This document shows, in pieces, positions 21,199-30,630 of a stretch of 64,000 bases of DNA (position 1 is the first letter of the stretch; every line of letters starts with the position of its first letter). Source of the stretch: Kosakonia oryzendophytica (lineage in GTDB: Bacteria; Pseudomonadota; Gammaproteobacteria; Enterobacterales; Enterobacteriaceae); assembly GCF_900094925.1 (NCBI RefSeq), contig NZ_FMAY01000002.1, positions 278,760-342,759 on the forward strand, given 5' to 3'. The position numbers were made by a program, and so were the translations under genes. The notes beneath the pieces are model-generated. The model saw only the letters and a list, made by a program, of their open reading frames with translations, did no database searches and had not been told where the DNA came from.

Positions 21199-23970
21199 AT
21201 GCCTACACAGAAAGCTGTACACAATGCTAATTTAACGGAGATGGAAGTCATAAATAATGATCCAGCACTTCATCTAAGGCCAATTAGGGAGGTTGCTCGT
21301 GAGCTGGAGGCTATTGATTGGAGCTTCACCGAAGTGGATACTCGCCTGCCAGGACATGACATACATCCATATCCCGCTAAGTTCATCCCACAACTTCCGC
21401 ACGGCTTAATCTCGCGTCTGAGTGGACACGGGGAAACTGTGCTTGATCCATTTGGTGGGAGCGGGACTACAGCGCTTGAAGCAGTGAAGCTAGGACGTAA
21501 GGCAATCAGTGTTGATGCTAATCCACTTTCTGCCCTCATTGGTCGAGTTAAAACTGCCAGACTTGAACCTGAAACGCTTAAGGCGTTGAATGCCCATCAT
21601 TCAGTATTACTTACTCATCTTGAAGGGGGAAATCTCACACCTTCCTCATTAATTAATAATTATTCTTCTCATGCACCAAAGATCGTCAATCAGGATAAAT
21701 GGTTCGCGGATACTGCATACGCGGAATTGTGCTTAATTAAAGCTTATATAAATGAGCTAGATAGCACCAGTCAAGATATAGCCCAAGTTGCGCTTTCCAG
21801 AATAGTAATTAAAGCCTCTTTTCAAGATTCAGAAACACGCTATAAAAGTGTTCCACGTGAAGTACCCATGGGCGAAACGTTACGGAGGTATTTACGAGAA
21901 TTTACAGCAGTAGTTAAGTCTGTAGAAAAGAATGAGGCGGCAACAAGGTATGGATTATCGCAATTCCTATGTGATGATATTCGCTTGATTGGTAAAGAAA
22001 AGCTTCCAGATGGGATTGCTGATCTGGTAGTGACTTCACCACCGTATGGGAATGCAACAGACTATCATCTTTACCACCGTTTTCGCTTATTATGGCTGGG
22101 TTTTGATCCTATTGCATTAGGTCATGTCGAAATTGGTTCCCACTTAAAACATCAGAGAGAATCGAGTGGGTTTGAAAGTTACCTTGCAGATATGGAAGCA
22201 GCTTTAGCGACTATGCATCGTGCTTTAAAGCCGGGCCGATATGCTGCGCTCGTAATTGGAGATTCTGTATATGATAAAAAGACATATGATCCAGCTGAAG
22301 CTCTTTATGAGCGTGCTGATAGTTTAGGTTTTGAAGCCTGTACTATTGTTGATAGAGCTATTCACTCTGTGAAGAGATCATTCTCACATGCAGGTAGGCG
22401 TGCGACTTCTGAACATATATTGATTTTACGACGTAAGGTCACTCCAACGTTCATTCAGATATCTCCAGCACCATATAAGTTATGGCCATACGAGGCAGAG
22501 TTAAGGCTCAGAGAGGTGGGCCTTAAACTTGGTGATGCAGATCCTTCTTTGGACATCCGTCTTCCTTCACTTGACGAAGATCGAAGGATGTATAAGCGTG
22601 CAGCTTTTTCGCATAGTGTTCAACTGGAAGGGGGAAATGTTGAGCCGACTTGGCAAGCTGTTCTGGAGAATGGAGAGGCGTGGCGCTCAACTACACGGAA
22701 GGATCCTAAATATGTTACTCATGGTATCCATTCATATAAAGGGAAGTTTTATCCACAGCTAGCGAAGAGTTTGTTAAATATCAGCGGGTTTGGCCCCGGT
22801 GCTACAGTATTGGATTTATTTTGTGGCAGCGGAACTACCTTGTTGGAAGGATATTTGAATGGCTTTCGTACTTTTGGCTGTGATATGAATCCACTAGCAG
22901 CTAAGATATCACGAGCGAAGCTCGGGGTCTTAGAGCTAAACCCAGATACTGTACGTGAGGTTGTGTTAAGTGTTCGGGAGTTTCTTGCTAGCCCACCTTT
23001 AAATTTTCCGCAGAACCTTGATTATGTTGAAGAAAGCTGCCGTGAAGAGATTCTTCGCTGGTTTTCACCATCTATCGCTTTCAAGTTAAACTGGGTCTTG
23101 GGGCTTCTGCGAAGAATTAGTGCTGGAGTAATGCTAGATTTTCTCGAAGTAATTTTGAGCAGTATAATTCGTGAGGTTTCGAATCAGGAACCTACAGATC
23201 TTCGTATTCGCTATCGATCCGAGCCGCTTACTGATGCTGATGTACTTGGTCTCTTTCTAGATAAATTGGAGGATCAGTTCAATCGGATAGAGAAATTCTG
23301 GAAGATACGAAATAATGCACCTCAAGCCTTCCTCCCTTCTGTAATTACAGAGGGGGATAATAGAAATCCCGATACATTTGCGAAATTAGGTCTTGAGCCT
23401 GGTAGTGTGGATCTTGTATTAACTAGTCCACCTTATGGAACTGCGTTACCATATATCGACACAGATCGACTATCTCTACTTTTCATAATGGGTTTAAAGA
23501 GCTCGGATAGAAGACCCGTTGAAAATGGGTTAATTGGAAGTCGAGAAATAAGTACGGTTGAACGTCGTCGATTAGAGCAGATTGAGCTCAGCGAGGTACT
23601 ACCTTCTGGCTCACGACACTTTATTTCAACAATGCAGAGGGAACTCAAAAGTGATTTATCTGCAGGATTCAGAAAACGTAATATGCCAGCACTAATGGTG
23701 CGATATCTTCTCGACATGTCTGCTGCTCTTGGCCAAGCCAAAAGGTTATTGCGGTCAGGCGGAGAAATGATGATTGTCATCGGAGATAATAAAACAACAA
23801 TTAACGGAAAAGTAATGCTAATCCCTTGTACAGACTTGATTGAGGAGATAGCTTGTACACAAGAGATGGTGGTAGTAGAGAGAATTGATATATCTGTCAC
23901 TACCGAAAATTTTAAGCATATTAAAAATGCTATAGTCAAGAATGTGGTACTTAGACTTAGGAAAGCATAA
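21199..23970 (+). CDS. DNA methyltransferase with two tandem catalytic domains
   Basis: A 923-residue protein with two complete amino-methyltransferase units. Unit 1 has the SAM-binding motif VLDPFGGSGTT at 81-91 and the catalytic TSPPYG at 279-284. Unit 2 has VLDLFCGSGTT at 537-547 and TSPPYG at 742-747. Each motif I is preceded by a matching segment, HPYPAKFIPQL (56-66) and HSYKGKFYPQL (511-521), which shows internal duplication. The TSPPY motif indicates N4-cytosine or N6-adenine methylation. Two units in one chain suit an asymmetric target methylated on both strands. The gene is AT-rich compared with the core genome. It converges on the PLD nuclease gene with a 13-base gap, which suggests a restriction-modification pair; this is inference. 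Confidence 0.85.
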   Translation: MPTQKAVHNANLTEMEVINNDPALHLRPIREVARELEAIDWSFTEVDTRLPGHDIHPYPAKFIPQLPHGLISRLSGHGETVLDPFGGSGTTALEAVKLGRKAISVDANPLSALIGRVKTARLEPETLKALNAHHSVLLTHLEGGNLTPSSLINNYSSHAPKIVNQDKWFADTAYAELCLIKAYINELDSTSQDIAQVALSRIVIKASFQDSETRYKSVPREVPMGETLRRYLREFTAVVKSVEKNEAATRYGLSQFLCDDIRLIGKEKLPDGIADLVVTSPPYGNATDYHLYHRFRLLWLGFDPIALGHVEIGSHLKHQRESSGFESYLADMEAALATMHRALKPGRYAALVIGDSVYDKKTYDPAEALYERADSLGFEACTIVDRAIHSVKRSFSHAGRRATSEHILILRRKVTPTFIQISPAPYKLWPYEAELRLREVGLKLGDADPSLDIRLPSLDEDRRMYKRAAFSHSVQLEGGNVEPTWQAVLENGEAWRSTTRKDPKYVTHGIHSYKGKFYPQLAKSLLNISGFGPGATVLDLFCGSGTTLLEGYLNGFRTFGCDMNPLAAKISRAKLGVLELNPDTVREVVLSVREFLASPPLNFPQNLDYVEESCREEILRWFSPSIAFKLNWVLGLLRRISAGVMLDFLEVILSSIIREVSNQEPTDLRIRYRSEPLTDADVLGLFLDKLEDQFNRIEKFWKIRNNAPQAFLPSVITEGDNRNPDTFAKLGLEPGSVDLVLTSPPYGTALPYIDTDRLSLLFIMGLKSSDRRPVENGLIGSREISTVERRRLEQIELSEVLPSGSRHFISTMQRELKSDLSAGFRKRNMPALMVRYLLDMSAALGQAKRLLRSGGEMMIVIGDNKTTINGKVMLIPCTDLIEEIACTQEMVVVERIDISVTTENFKHIKNAIVKNVVLRLRKA

Positions 23971-23983
23971 TTGTGAGGCTGGT

Positions 23984-25165
23984 TTAAAACCAGCCGAACT
24001 TTCTTGCTTTTTTCCCACCACCAGGCATTGACTGGTTACAAGCCAATAACCATGACGTATATTGGGGGCTGTCCGGTCGATAGATACATATTTCATAATC
24101 GATTTCGGCACTGTTACCTGGCATCATTACCATTACTGAGTAGTCTGGTACTTGTGATACTAATGGTGATGCCGTGATCCTAATTTCCGCTTTGGCTGAA
24201 TAATACACCGTATTGAGTTTATAACTTGAGAGAGTTAGTGTCGGTGTCGTAGCGGGGCCATATACATTTATGTTCACTATTGGGTCGGGAGTTCTCTGTG
24301 GATATGCAGGGTTACCCGCTTTCTTGGGTATTGTCGATCCCTTGAATGGCCAGCCAAAGAAGCTTGGATTTTGTAGTACTGCAATTTTGCTTAAGAAAAT
24401 CTCGCCATTATGATGAGGTTTAATCTGTATAATTAGCCCTGCAACAACTTGTTGCGGAGATTGAGGTTGCTCCATAATTCCTGTCGCTTGTGCTTTAGGC
24501 GTTTTCATTATGGATGCGGGGAGTGGGCTTGCTGGTTTTCGTATCAGTCCAGTTCTTGGAGCAGGGAAGGGGTTCCCTGTTAGCTTGGCGCGTGCTTGTT
24601 TATCTAGTTCAGATAGAACAGCACCGTTAGCTATCAATTCATCTAATAATTTCTGCTCAAATGCTTTTGTTGCAACGCATGAGTGAGGTAATAAATTGAC
24701 CCACATTGTTTCTAGATCATTGTATATACTATTATCCTCGGGAAAAACCAGGTCTAAAATTATCGAACTTTCAAAATTAGTTTCAGTACCACCGACTGTA
24801 AGGTTATTAGATCCGACAATTACTTTCGCATATTTTGGACCATTAAATAAATATATTTTGGGATGAAAAGTTATCCCATTTTCACGAGTTATATAAAGCT
24901 CTTTACACAAATCGGCTGCTATTGTTAACGCTTCTTTACTTGTACCCTGTTGGTCAATCCCCACGATAGCGTAGAGAGAGTTTCCAGACGCTATCCAGCT
25001 CTCGATATCAGACTTAAGACGTAGTAAGGGACCAGATTTCGCGTAAGCAGTGACGATGCGTAATTGAGTGAAACGCGGATCTTTTAGACCCGTACGCAAA
25101 ATGTCCAATAAGCGTTTAGAACCGCCAGGTTGATCTAATGGTGTAATAAAACTTACTTGTGGCAT
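23984..25165 (-). CDS. PLD-fold nuclease, possibly a restriction endonuclease
   Basis: A 393-residue protein with a phospholipase-D nuclease domain at about residues 1-165. The active-site set is His101-x-Lys103 in TFHPKIYLF, then VGSNNLTVGG with Asn120. Only one HKD motif is present, so activity would need a dimer, as in the metal-independent restriction enzymes BfiI and NgoFVII. The C-terminal 200 residues are proline-rich in the middle (about 190-230) and then form a domain I do not recognise, which could bind DNA. The gene ends 13 bases from the stop of the double methyltransferase. Restriction activity is inferred from the fold and this pairing. Confidence 0.7.
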   Translation of the reverse strand: MPQVSFITPLDQPGGSKRLLDILRTGLKDPRFTQLRIVTAYAKSGPLLRLKSDIESWIASGNSLYAIVGIDQQGTSKEALTIAADLCKELYITRENGITFHPKIYLFNGPKYAKVIVGSNNLTVGGTETNFESSIILDLVFPEDNSIYNDLETMWVNLLPHSCVATKAFEQKLLDELIANGAVLSELDKQARAKLTGNPFPAPRTGLIRKPASPLPASIMKTPKAQATGIMEQPQSPQQVVAGLIIQIKPHHNGEIFLSKIAVLQNPSFFGWPFKGSTIPKKAGNPAYPQRTPDPIVNINVYGPATTPTLTLSSYKLNTVYYSAKAEIRITASPLVSQVPDYSVMVMMPGNSAEIDYEICIYRPDSPQYTSWLLACNQSMPGGGKKARKFGWF

Positions 25166-25233
25166 GTTATCCTTTACTATTGTCAGTTGATTTTTGCTGT
25201 ATGAAAACTGGGTGCTTGGGTCGATTATCTACT

Positions 25234-25446
25234 TTATGCAGAGTATTTTCGATTAATTTCCTGTAAGTTAAATCGTAACTGTGGCCCTACCCGCATAGTG
25301 TGGACACGTTTATAAGCGAGGTACTCGTTTCCAAATTGTTCAGGGCTTAGACCATCATTGCAGTCGTGGTGTCGTGGTCGGCGCCGATGAAAACACATTT
25401 GCGAGCTGTATCGCAGCGGTTTTTTTGACAACCATGATATCAACAT
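25234..25446 (-). pseudogene. Possible remnant of an IS3-family transposase
   Basis: A 70-codon frame whose middle part, RRRPRHHDCNDGLSPEQFGN, resembles the C-terminal end of IS3-family transposases (a basic patch followed by NDGLSPEQFE). No catalytic residues remain and no inverted repeats are visible. It lies in the 338-base gap between the PLD nuclease gene and the PHP-ATPase gene. The call rests on one short motif. Confidence 0.4.
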
Positions 25447-25503
25447 TGATGTTTGTAGCCTTGAACTGATAACGGCCGCCCCTATCCCGACAAAAGATGC
25501 CTA

Positions 25504-28143
25504 TCACCTCTGTGGTTTCCATAAGTTATAAACCTCTTTACGTCGGTTGAATGCCTCTTGGCCCCCTTCCATGATGTTAATAATGGCATCTTGCACAGTA
25601 CTGGCATCTATACTACCGCTTTTCACTATGACTTTTTCGTCCCGATATTGACAGGCATTTACTTGCTCTGCGTCACCTAACACCGGAAAATTAGCGTTGT
25701 GGGTAGCAAAGATCAATTGAGCATGTGGTTTCATATCGTGTAACAGCTTTATGACATCGTCGTATATGGTCTGGTTGTCCAGATCGTCTTCTGGTTGATC
25801 AATAATAATCACATCGTTCTGCCGTTGGCTTAACACATACAACAGCAACGCCGAAGCTCGCTGCCCGAGCGAGTGATACTTTAATTCTTTACCGCGATAA
25901 CGAATGACAAAACGGTTGGGTACTTGCCAAGTGATGAGCTCAATCAAATTTTTCATAAAAATCTTCTCGAAGACCTCTGGCGTGCTACCTGCCTTAGCCA
26001 AGGCTGTCGGTAAAGCACGCAACAACCCACCAAAATCGGTGTAATCCTCCATGACCGCACGCAGGGTAGTTTCGCGGATATTGCTGCCCTTAAAAAGTTG
26101 CTGTATGAAACTGATGGCTACTTCTTTGTCTCCCTTGAAATCAGCATCTATCTGCAGAGCAGTATGACTGGAGTTAACACGATCGAGCTCGATCTTAATT
26201 GTGTCGAATTCGCGTAACCAAAGCTCGTTAAGCTTCTCAAGCTCGGTAAACAATAAATCACGTGCACTACCTTGCTGATTTTCCTGTTTGGTTAACTCAA
26301 CCAGCATTTGCTCAGCCTTGGTTTTGCGTTGTTGCTGGGTAAGGAAATCGTCCGGCTGAATTACGTTCATACCCGACTGCTTGAGTTCTTGAGTCAATTG
26401 TCGCTCGACTTGGGCAAACTCTTCCTGAAGGCTAGTACGAGCCCCTTCAAACTCATCTCGTTTAGAATTGAGGCGAACCGTAATGGTAAGAGCGTCGTGT
26501 TCGATTGTTTTAAGTTGGTTGATCTTATTGGCAAGATTGGAATACTCAGCGTAGTAGGCCGCGAAGAATTCTGGATTCTGCTTGGACACATAATTCGTAG
26601 CGCTACGCATCTCATCATCATGAGCGGTAATCAATTGTCTAAGGGCAAGAACAAAGCTATCCGCCTTCTCCTTCATACGCACTAATGCAGAGTCATCCTG
26701 CTGGAAACCAAGGCGTTTCTGAAGTTTTTCGGCGACCCCATACTCTTCAAATTTGTTTAATCGAAAGTTGGCATCTGTAAGTTGGTCTTCATAGTCTCGC
26801 TTAAGCTCTGCAGTATCATTAAGTTGGAGCCAACGCTCTGCAGCATAGCGGACTTGTTGTCGCTGTTTCTCAATATCATCACGCTGTACGCGAAGCTTTT
26901 CACCAACTAGCTTTTCCACAAGATCGGTCTCGAAACCTTCCCCTGTGCTGGAGAGATCCTTTTGTCCAAAGTAGATAGGACGACGTAATATCGTTTCACG
27001 AACCGATACACCGGGCTGCAATTTTTCTTCCAAATAGACGTTTGGTAGTTCGCGAAAAATGCGGGAGATGGTAAATACTTGTCCATATATATCGCAGGCT
27101 GTTAGCGTCACTTTGCCACCACTACCAAGGGTGTGTCGAATTAACTCATCTTTGTACTTAGTATCTTGTGCCTTCTCACCCGGAGAAATGTCAAGGGTAT
27201 AACGTATCGCTTCAAGAATTGACGACTTGCCACTGCCACGAATACCTATAAGTGTATTTAAGCCTGGAGAAAAATGCAGGGTCTGTCCTTCAAGTGTACC
27301 GCCGTCGAAGTGAATGCTACGAATGAATGACGTCTGATATTTAGGCGGTTCATTAGCTACCCTTGTTTCAGGAGTATTCAATGCAAATTTGACGGCCTCG
27401 AAAGACAGTTCGCCCAATTTAAGATAACAAACCTTTCCCTGACCGATATCCTCTATGCTTTTGGCATCACAACCTTCGAGTTCGGCGGGATACCAGTCAC
27501 CAAGATGCTGTTGAATCTTGGCCCTGCAGGGCTTGCCTTTCTCTTGTAACTTGTTGTAAGTTCGAACCTTCTGAAAACCAAGGGTACGACGACGGAATAG
27601 TTCATTTTTACCTAACTCAGAGAGTCGCCCCCCATCCAGTTCGGCCCAAAGTCCGCTTGGTGCTTCTACATGGGCAAATATCAGGAAAAAATCGCGGTTA
27701 TAACTTTCTAGCTTTTTTATAGTTTCAAGCAGGCAGAGTGAAGATCTCCCGTTTTCCTGTTCATACTGAGCCGGGATTTTTCCTTCAAAAGCAACGCCTA
27801 AAAAAGGATTGATATGATCATGACCGTCTGCCAACCAATCTTCGGAGAAGATGACAAGTGTATGAATGCCATTAGCTCCATCATTTACAGACAACTCTAC
27901 GCCTGGCAAAAGGGAAATTCCCTTCTTCTGTGCGACCTTACGTAGCGCTTTAAACTCCTTGAAGTCAAACTTGTTGTGATTGGTGATTACGCTCAACCGA
28001 ATACCCGCTTTATCTAGCGCGTCAATGTAGTTGCTGTAATAATAGCTATCATCACCTGTATACTTGAACTCGCGATCAGCTCGTGTGTGTATGTGAAAAT
28101 CCGCACGAATCCACTGCGCCCCTTGCTCAAAAAAAGTATCCAT
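25504..28143 (-). CDS. TrlF-type PHP domain - SMC-like ATPase
   Basis: An 879-residue protein with two enzymatic parts. Residues 12-165 form a PHP phosphoesterase domain with metal ligands in DFHIHT (His17, His19), TNHNKFD, PGVELSV and FAHVEAP. From about residue 272 an ABC/SMC-type ATPase follows: Walker A GIRGSGKSS (about 300-308), a long coiled coil at about 420-690, Walker B VIIIDQPEDDLD (about 778-788) and the H-loop FATHNANFP. The layout matches proteins named TrlF. Such PHP-SMC proteins turn up in defence islands and probably act on nucleic acid in an ATP-gated way; the target is unknown. It reads the same way as the PLD nuclease gene but is separated from it by 338 bases. Confidence 0.82.
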   Translation of the reverse strand: MDTFFEQGAQWIRADFHIHTRADREFKYTGDDSYYYSNYIDALDKAGIRLSVITNHNKFDFKEFKALRKVAQKKGISLLPGVELSVNDGANGIHTLVIFSEDWLADGHDHINPFLGVAFEGKIPAQYEQENGRSSLCLLETIKKLESYNRDFFLIFAHVEAPSGLWAELDGGRLSELGKNELFRRRTLGFQKVRTYNKLQEKGKPCRAKIQQHLGDWYPAELEGCDAKSIEDIGQGKVCYLKLGELSFEAVKFALNTPETRVANEPPKYQTSFIRSIHFDGGTLEGQTLHFSPGLNTLIGIRGSGKSSILEAIRYTLDISPGEKAQDTKYKDELIRHTLGSGGKVTLTACDIYGQVFTISRIFRELPNVYLEEKLQPGVSVRETILRRPIYFGQKDLSSTGEGFETDLVEKLVGEKLRVQRDDIEKQRQQVRYAAERWLQLNDTAELKRDYEDQLTDANFRLNKFEEYGVAEKLQKRLGFQQDDSALVRMKEKADSFVLALRQLITAHDDEMRSATNYVSKQNPEFFAAYYAEYSNLANKINQLKTIEHDALTITVRLNSKRDEFEGARTSLQEEFAQVERQLTQELKQSGMNVIQPDDFLTQQQRKTKAEQMLVELTKQENQQGSARDLLFTELEKLNELWLREFDTIKIELDRVNSSHTALQIDADFKGDKEVAISFIQQLFKGSNIRETTLRAVMEDYTDFGGLLRALPTALAKAGSTPEVFEKIFMKNLIELITWQVPNRFVIRYRGKELKYHSLGQRASALLLYVLSQRQNDVIIIDQPEDDLDNQTIYDDVIKLLHDMKPHAQLIFATHNANFPVLGDAEQVNACQYRDEKVIVKSGSIDASTVQDAIINIMEGGQEAFNRRKEVYNLWKPQR

Positions 28144-28466
28144 TATCCACCCACCGTTGAGTTATCCAGCCTCAGCCCATGTGTTTTGTCTATTCGAAAA
28201 CCAGAAATTCCATTACTGATGTAACAGGACATATTTCACATTCGGCAGTGGGCCGCAAAAGTTACTGATCTCGGTGGTAGTACGAATTAAAAGAGCTTCG
28301 TTTTTTCACACTTGACTTAGCTATGTCCGTTATACATGTGTACTGCATTTTGCGTATCTGAACAATCTTTATTGTTATCAATTCCACCGCGTTGCAATAG
28401 CATTCTTTAATGATTTTCGCAACCAGCTCAACAAGGATATCATCGGCTTCTACCGGTCAGCTCGGG
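28144..28466. other. Intergenic region between the trlF-like gene and the IS element
   Basis: An AT-rich 323-base stretch with no convincing gene. It must hold the promoter of the minus-strand PHP-ATPase gene. It ends directly at the IS left end and may contain decayed island sequence; I recognise nothing specific. Confidence 0.45.
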
Positions 28467-28537
28467 TGACCTGCTCCCCGTTGATTAACACACGACGATG
28501 TTAGTAATGTCTTCATCAGCAACGTGAGGACATCCCC

Positions 28538-28801
28538 ATGAAGAAGCGTTTTTCTGACGAACAGATCATCAGTATTCTCCGCGAGGCCGAGGCTGGCATT
28601 TCCGCCCGTGAGCTTTGCCGTAAGCATGCTATTTCTGACGCAACCTTTTACACCTGGCGTAAGAAGTTTGGTGGCATGGAAGTCCCTGAAGTAAAACGCC
28701 TTAAGTCGCTTGAAGAAGAGAACGCCCGTCTCAAGAAGTTGCTTGCAGAAGCTATGCTGGATAAGGAAGCATTACAGGTAGCGTTGGGCCGAAAGTACTG
28801 A
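28538..28801 (+). CDS. IS3-family transposase OrfA
   Basis: An 87-residue DNA-binding subunit: helix-turn-helix at about 10-48 ([20 protein letters not shown]) and a C-terminal leucine-zipper-like helix ([18 protein letters not shown]). It is the first frame of the IS at 28467-29687. The stop lies inside the upstream extension of orfB, which runs in the -1 frame, so a fused OrfAB transposase is expected by ribosomal slippage. Confidence 0.95.
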   Translation: MKKRFSDEQIISILREAEAGISARELCRKHAISDATFYTWRKKFGGMEVPEVKRLKSLEEENARLKKLLAEAMLDKEALQVALGRKY

Positions 28802-28830
28802 CGACAGACCACAAGCGGGAAGCTGTTGTA

Positions 28831-29658
28831 GTGATGTGTAAAGCGACGGGTCTGTCGCAACGTCGAGCCTGCAGGCTGACGGGTTTGTCCCTGTCGACCT
28901 GCCGCTATGAGGGGCAGCGTCCGGCGGTTGATGCGTATTTATCCGGGCGCATCACTCAGCTGGCGCTTGAGCGTCGGCGTTTTGGCTACCGTCGTATCTG
29001 GCAACTACTGCGACGAGAGGGTCTGCGTGTTAATCACAAGCGCGTGTACCGCCTTTATCATCTCAGCGGCCTGGGTGTTAAGCGCAGACGACGTCGTAAA
29101 GGCCTGGCAACAGAACGTCTTCCATTGCTCCTTCCTGCTGCTCCTAATCTGACGTGGTCGATGGATTTCGTCATGGACGCACTGGCTACCGGACGCAGGA
29201 TCAAGTGCCTGACCTGCGTCGATGATTTCACGAAGGAATGTCTGACAGTCACTGCTGCCTTCGGTATATCAGGTATTCAGGTCACACGTATTCTGGACAG
29301 CATTGCGTTATTTCGTGGCTATCCGGCAACGATCAGAACAGATCAGGGACCAGAGTTTACCTGCCGGGCACTGGACCAGTGGGCCTTTGAGCATGGCGTT
29401 GAGCTTCGGCTTATTCAGCCGGGCAAGCCGACACAGAATGGGTTTATCGAAAGCTTTAATGGTCGATTTCGAGATGAATGTCTGAATGAGCACTGGTTCA
29501 GCGATATTGTTCACGCCAGAAAAATCATTAACGACTGGCGGCAGGACTATAACGAGTGTCGGCCTCATTCCTCACTGAATTATCTGACGCCAGCGGAGTT
29601 TGCAGCAGGCTGGCGAAATGGAAAAAACGAAGATAAACAAACCGATATTACTAACTGA
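28831..29658 (+). CDS. IS3-family transposase OrfB (catalytic part)
   Basis: A 275-residue integrase-core protein. The DDE residues are the Asp of SMDFVMDAL, the Asp of IRTDQGPEF and the Glu of [15 protein letters not shown]. An HTH_21-type segment ([17 protein letters not shown]) precedes the core. The frame stays open upstream through the orfA stop, so the native product is probably the OrfAB fusion rather than a protein starting at 28831. All catalytic residues are intact, so the IS could be active. Confidence 0.93.
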   Translation: MMCKATGLSQRRACRLTGLSLSTCRYEGQRPAVDAYLSGRITQLALERRRFGYRRIWQLLRREGLRVNHKRVYRLYHLSGLGVKRRRRRKGLATERLPLLLPAAPNLTWSMDFVMDALATGRRIKCLTCVDDFTKECLTVTAAFGISGIQVTRILDSIALFRGYPATIRTDQGPEFTCRALDQWAFEHGVELRLIQPGKPTQNGFIESFNGRFRDECLNEHWFSDIVHARKIINDWRQDYNECRPHSSLNYLTPAEFAAGWRNGKNEDKQTDITN

Positions 29659-29809
29659 TTATTGTGGTTAATACTGGGGGCAGGTCATATCCTCGGGGAT
29701 GCCAAAAACTAAAATAGCGCCACACTCCGATCAAACTGGGAAATATATCGGAGTTCTGTTACTGAGTGGCGCAGGGATTTTTGGGCAAGAAAACGGTTAA
29801 TTTCACTCC

Positions 29810-30229
29810 CTACTTAGAACTCGAACGGGTGAGAGTCAGGGTGTGGTTCTCCGGATCTCTGAAAATTACGAAGTAGGGCGAAGGTTCTCCATCACGCTCC
29901 CACTGTTCTGTTGGTCCCTCTTGCTTCACTCTGATATACCCCAAAGAAGAAAGATAATCTCTGAGTGCTGCGATGCTGGCATTGGGTTCGTAAATGATGC
30001 TACTGTCATTTGGTTGCGTACCCTCCTGGGCCTTGAAGGCGAAGTGGTAATTTTTTGTAAGCTTCGGGGCATTACGTATCTCACGATCTGTATAGAGATA
30101 GTATGCCCAGAGATTTGATCGGGTATAGCCTTCATGGCGCTCAGCGACTTTCTGCATACTGCAGTCAATCAATATAAAGCCAGTGATGATAACCAGAATT
30201 ACTGCCGCGGCTCTTTTCATTATTTTCAT
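29810..30229 (-). CDS. Membrane-anchored protein of unknown function (paralogue of 46664-47113)
   Basis: A 139-residue protein that starts with one hydrophobic segment (AAAVILVIITGFILIDCS) followed by a soluble domain. A cysteine follows the segment, but Asp at -1 makes a lipobox unlikely. The domain contains NYHFAFKA, SSIIYEP and AALRDYLSSLGYIRV, which match NYHFEFH, SIIFED and ALRDYVKSMGYQRD in the protein at 46664-47113. The function of both is unknown. The ATG at 30229 is preferred over an upstream TTG; an ATG three codons in is also possible. It lies between the IS and mmuP, just outside or at the worn edge of the leuX island. Confidence 0.65.
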   Translation of the reverse strand: MKIMKRAAAVILVIITGFILIDCSMQKVAERHEGYTRSNLWAYYLYTDREIRNAPKLTKNYHFAFKAQEGTQPNDSSIIYEPNASIAALRDYLSSLGYIRVKQEGPTEQWERDGEPSPYFVIFRDPENHTLTLTRSSSK

Positions 30230-30595
30230 CGTCCAGTTACTCAATCGCAGTTAGTATGCCAGCAATTTTGTTAAGTGGGCGAGCGATAACATCATCAGGT
30301 GTTGATTTACCAGTATTTGGAAGGGCCTAATATTTCTTCACGAGTGCTCAAATTAATTACCTCACATATCCTTGTGCAGAGAATCGGTTTATTTTTACTT
30401 AAGCGGCGCAGTAAGTAAATTAATCTGCATCCGATGCGGGGTTTTTAAGATTTTTATAATGATGTTCTATATAAGTGATAAATGAATGCCTTACATTCAG
30501 GCAAGTTAATCAATGAAAAGCCTCCTTCCTTTTTTGTTGCTATCCGTTCATTCATCTGGCTTTTTTCCACCAATCACGATATAACAAATATCTAT
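30230..30595. other. Intergenic region upstream of mmuP
   Basis: A 366-base AT-rich gap with no credible gene. It carries the promoters of divergent mmuP and of the unknown gene at 29810-30229. No copy of the leuX 3' end is found here, so it does not show the right end of the island. Confidence 0.45.
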
Positions 30596-30627
30596 GGATG
30601 TTTAGATGTCTACACGTTTAGAAGGGT
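30596..30627 (+). promoter_or_regulatory. Tandem MetJ (met) boxes upstream of mmuP
   Basis: Four consecutive 8-mers, GGATGTTT, AGATGTCT, ACACGTTT and AGAAGGGT, match the met box AGACGTCT at 5, 7, 6 and 5 positions. Tandem boxes of this kind bind MetJ dimers side by side. The array ends 3 bases before the mmuP start codon, so MetJ with S-adenosylmethionine should repress mmuPM when methionine is plentiful. Confidence 0.8.
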
Positions 30628-30630
30628 GAT

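Larger units (their letters stand above)
28467..29687 (+). mobile_element. IS3-family insertion sequence, IS1222-like, 1,221 bp
   Basis: The ends are TGACCTGCTCCCCGTTGATT on the left and, reversed, TGACCTGCCCCCAGTATTAA on the right, imperfect inverted repeats typical of the IS407 branch of the IS3 family. Two overlapping frames (orfA, orfB) encode the transposase through a -1 frameshift. The element looks complete. The bases directly outside are GGG on the left and TAT on the right, so no 3-4 bp target duplication is present. Confidence 0.9.

Noticed and set aside
29690-30630. Right attachment site of the leuX island
   Set aside because: I looked for a copy of the tRNA 3' end (TTCGAGTCCGGCCTTCGGCA) and found none. 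AGCTTCGGGGCATT near 30058 matches too few bases.
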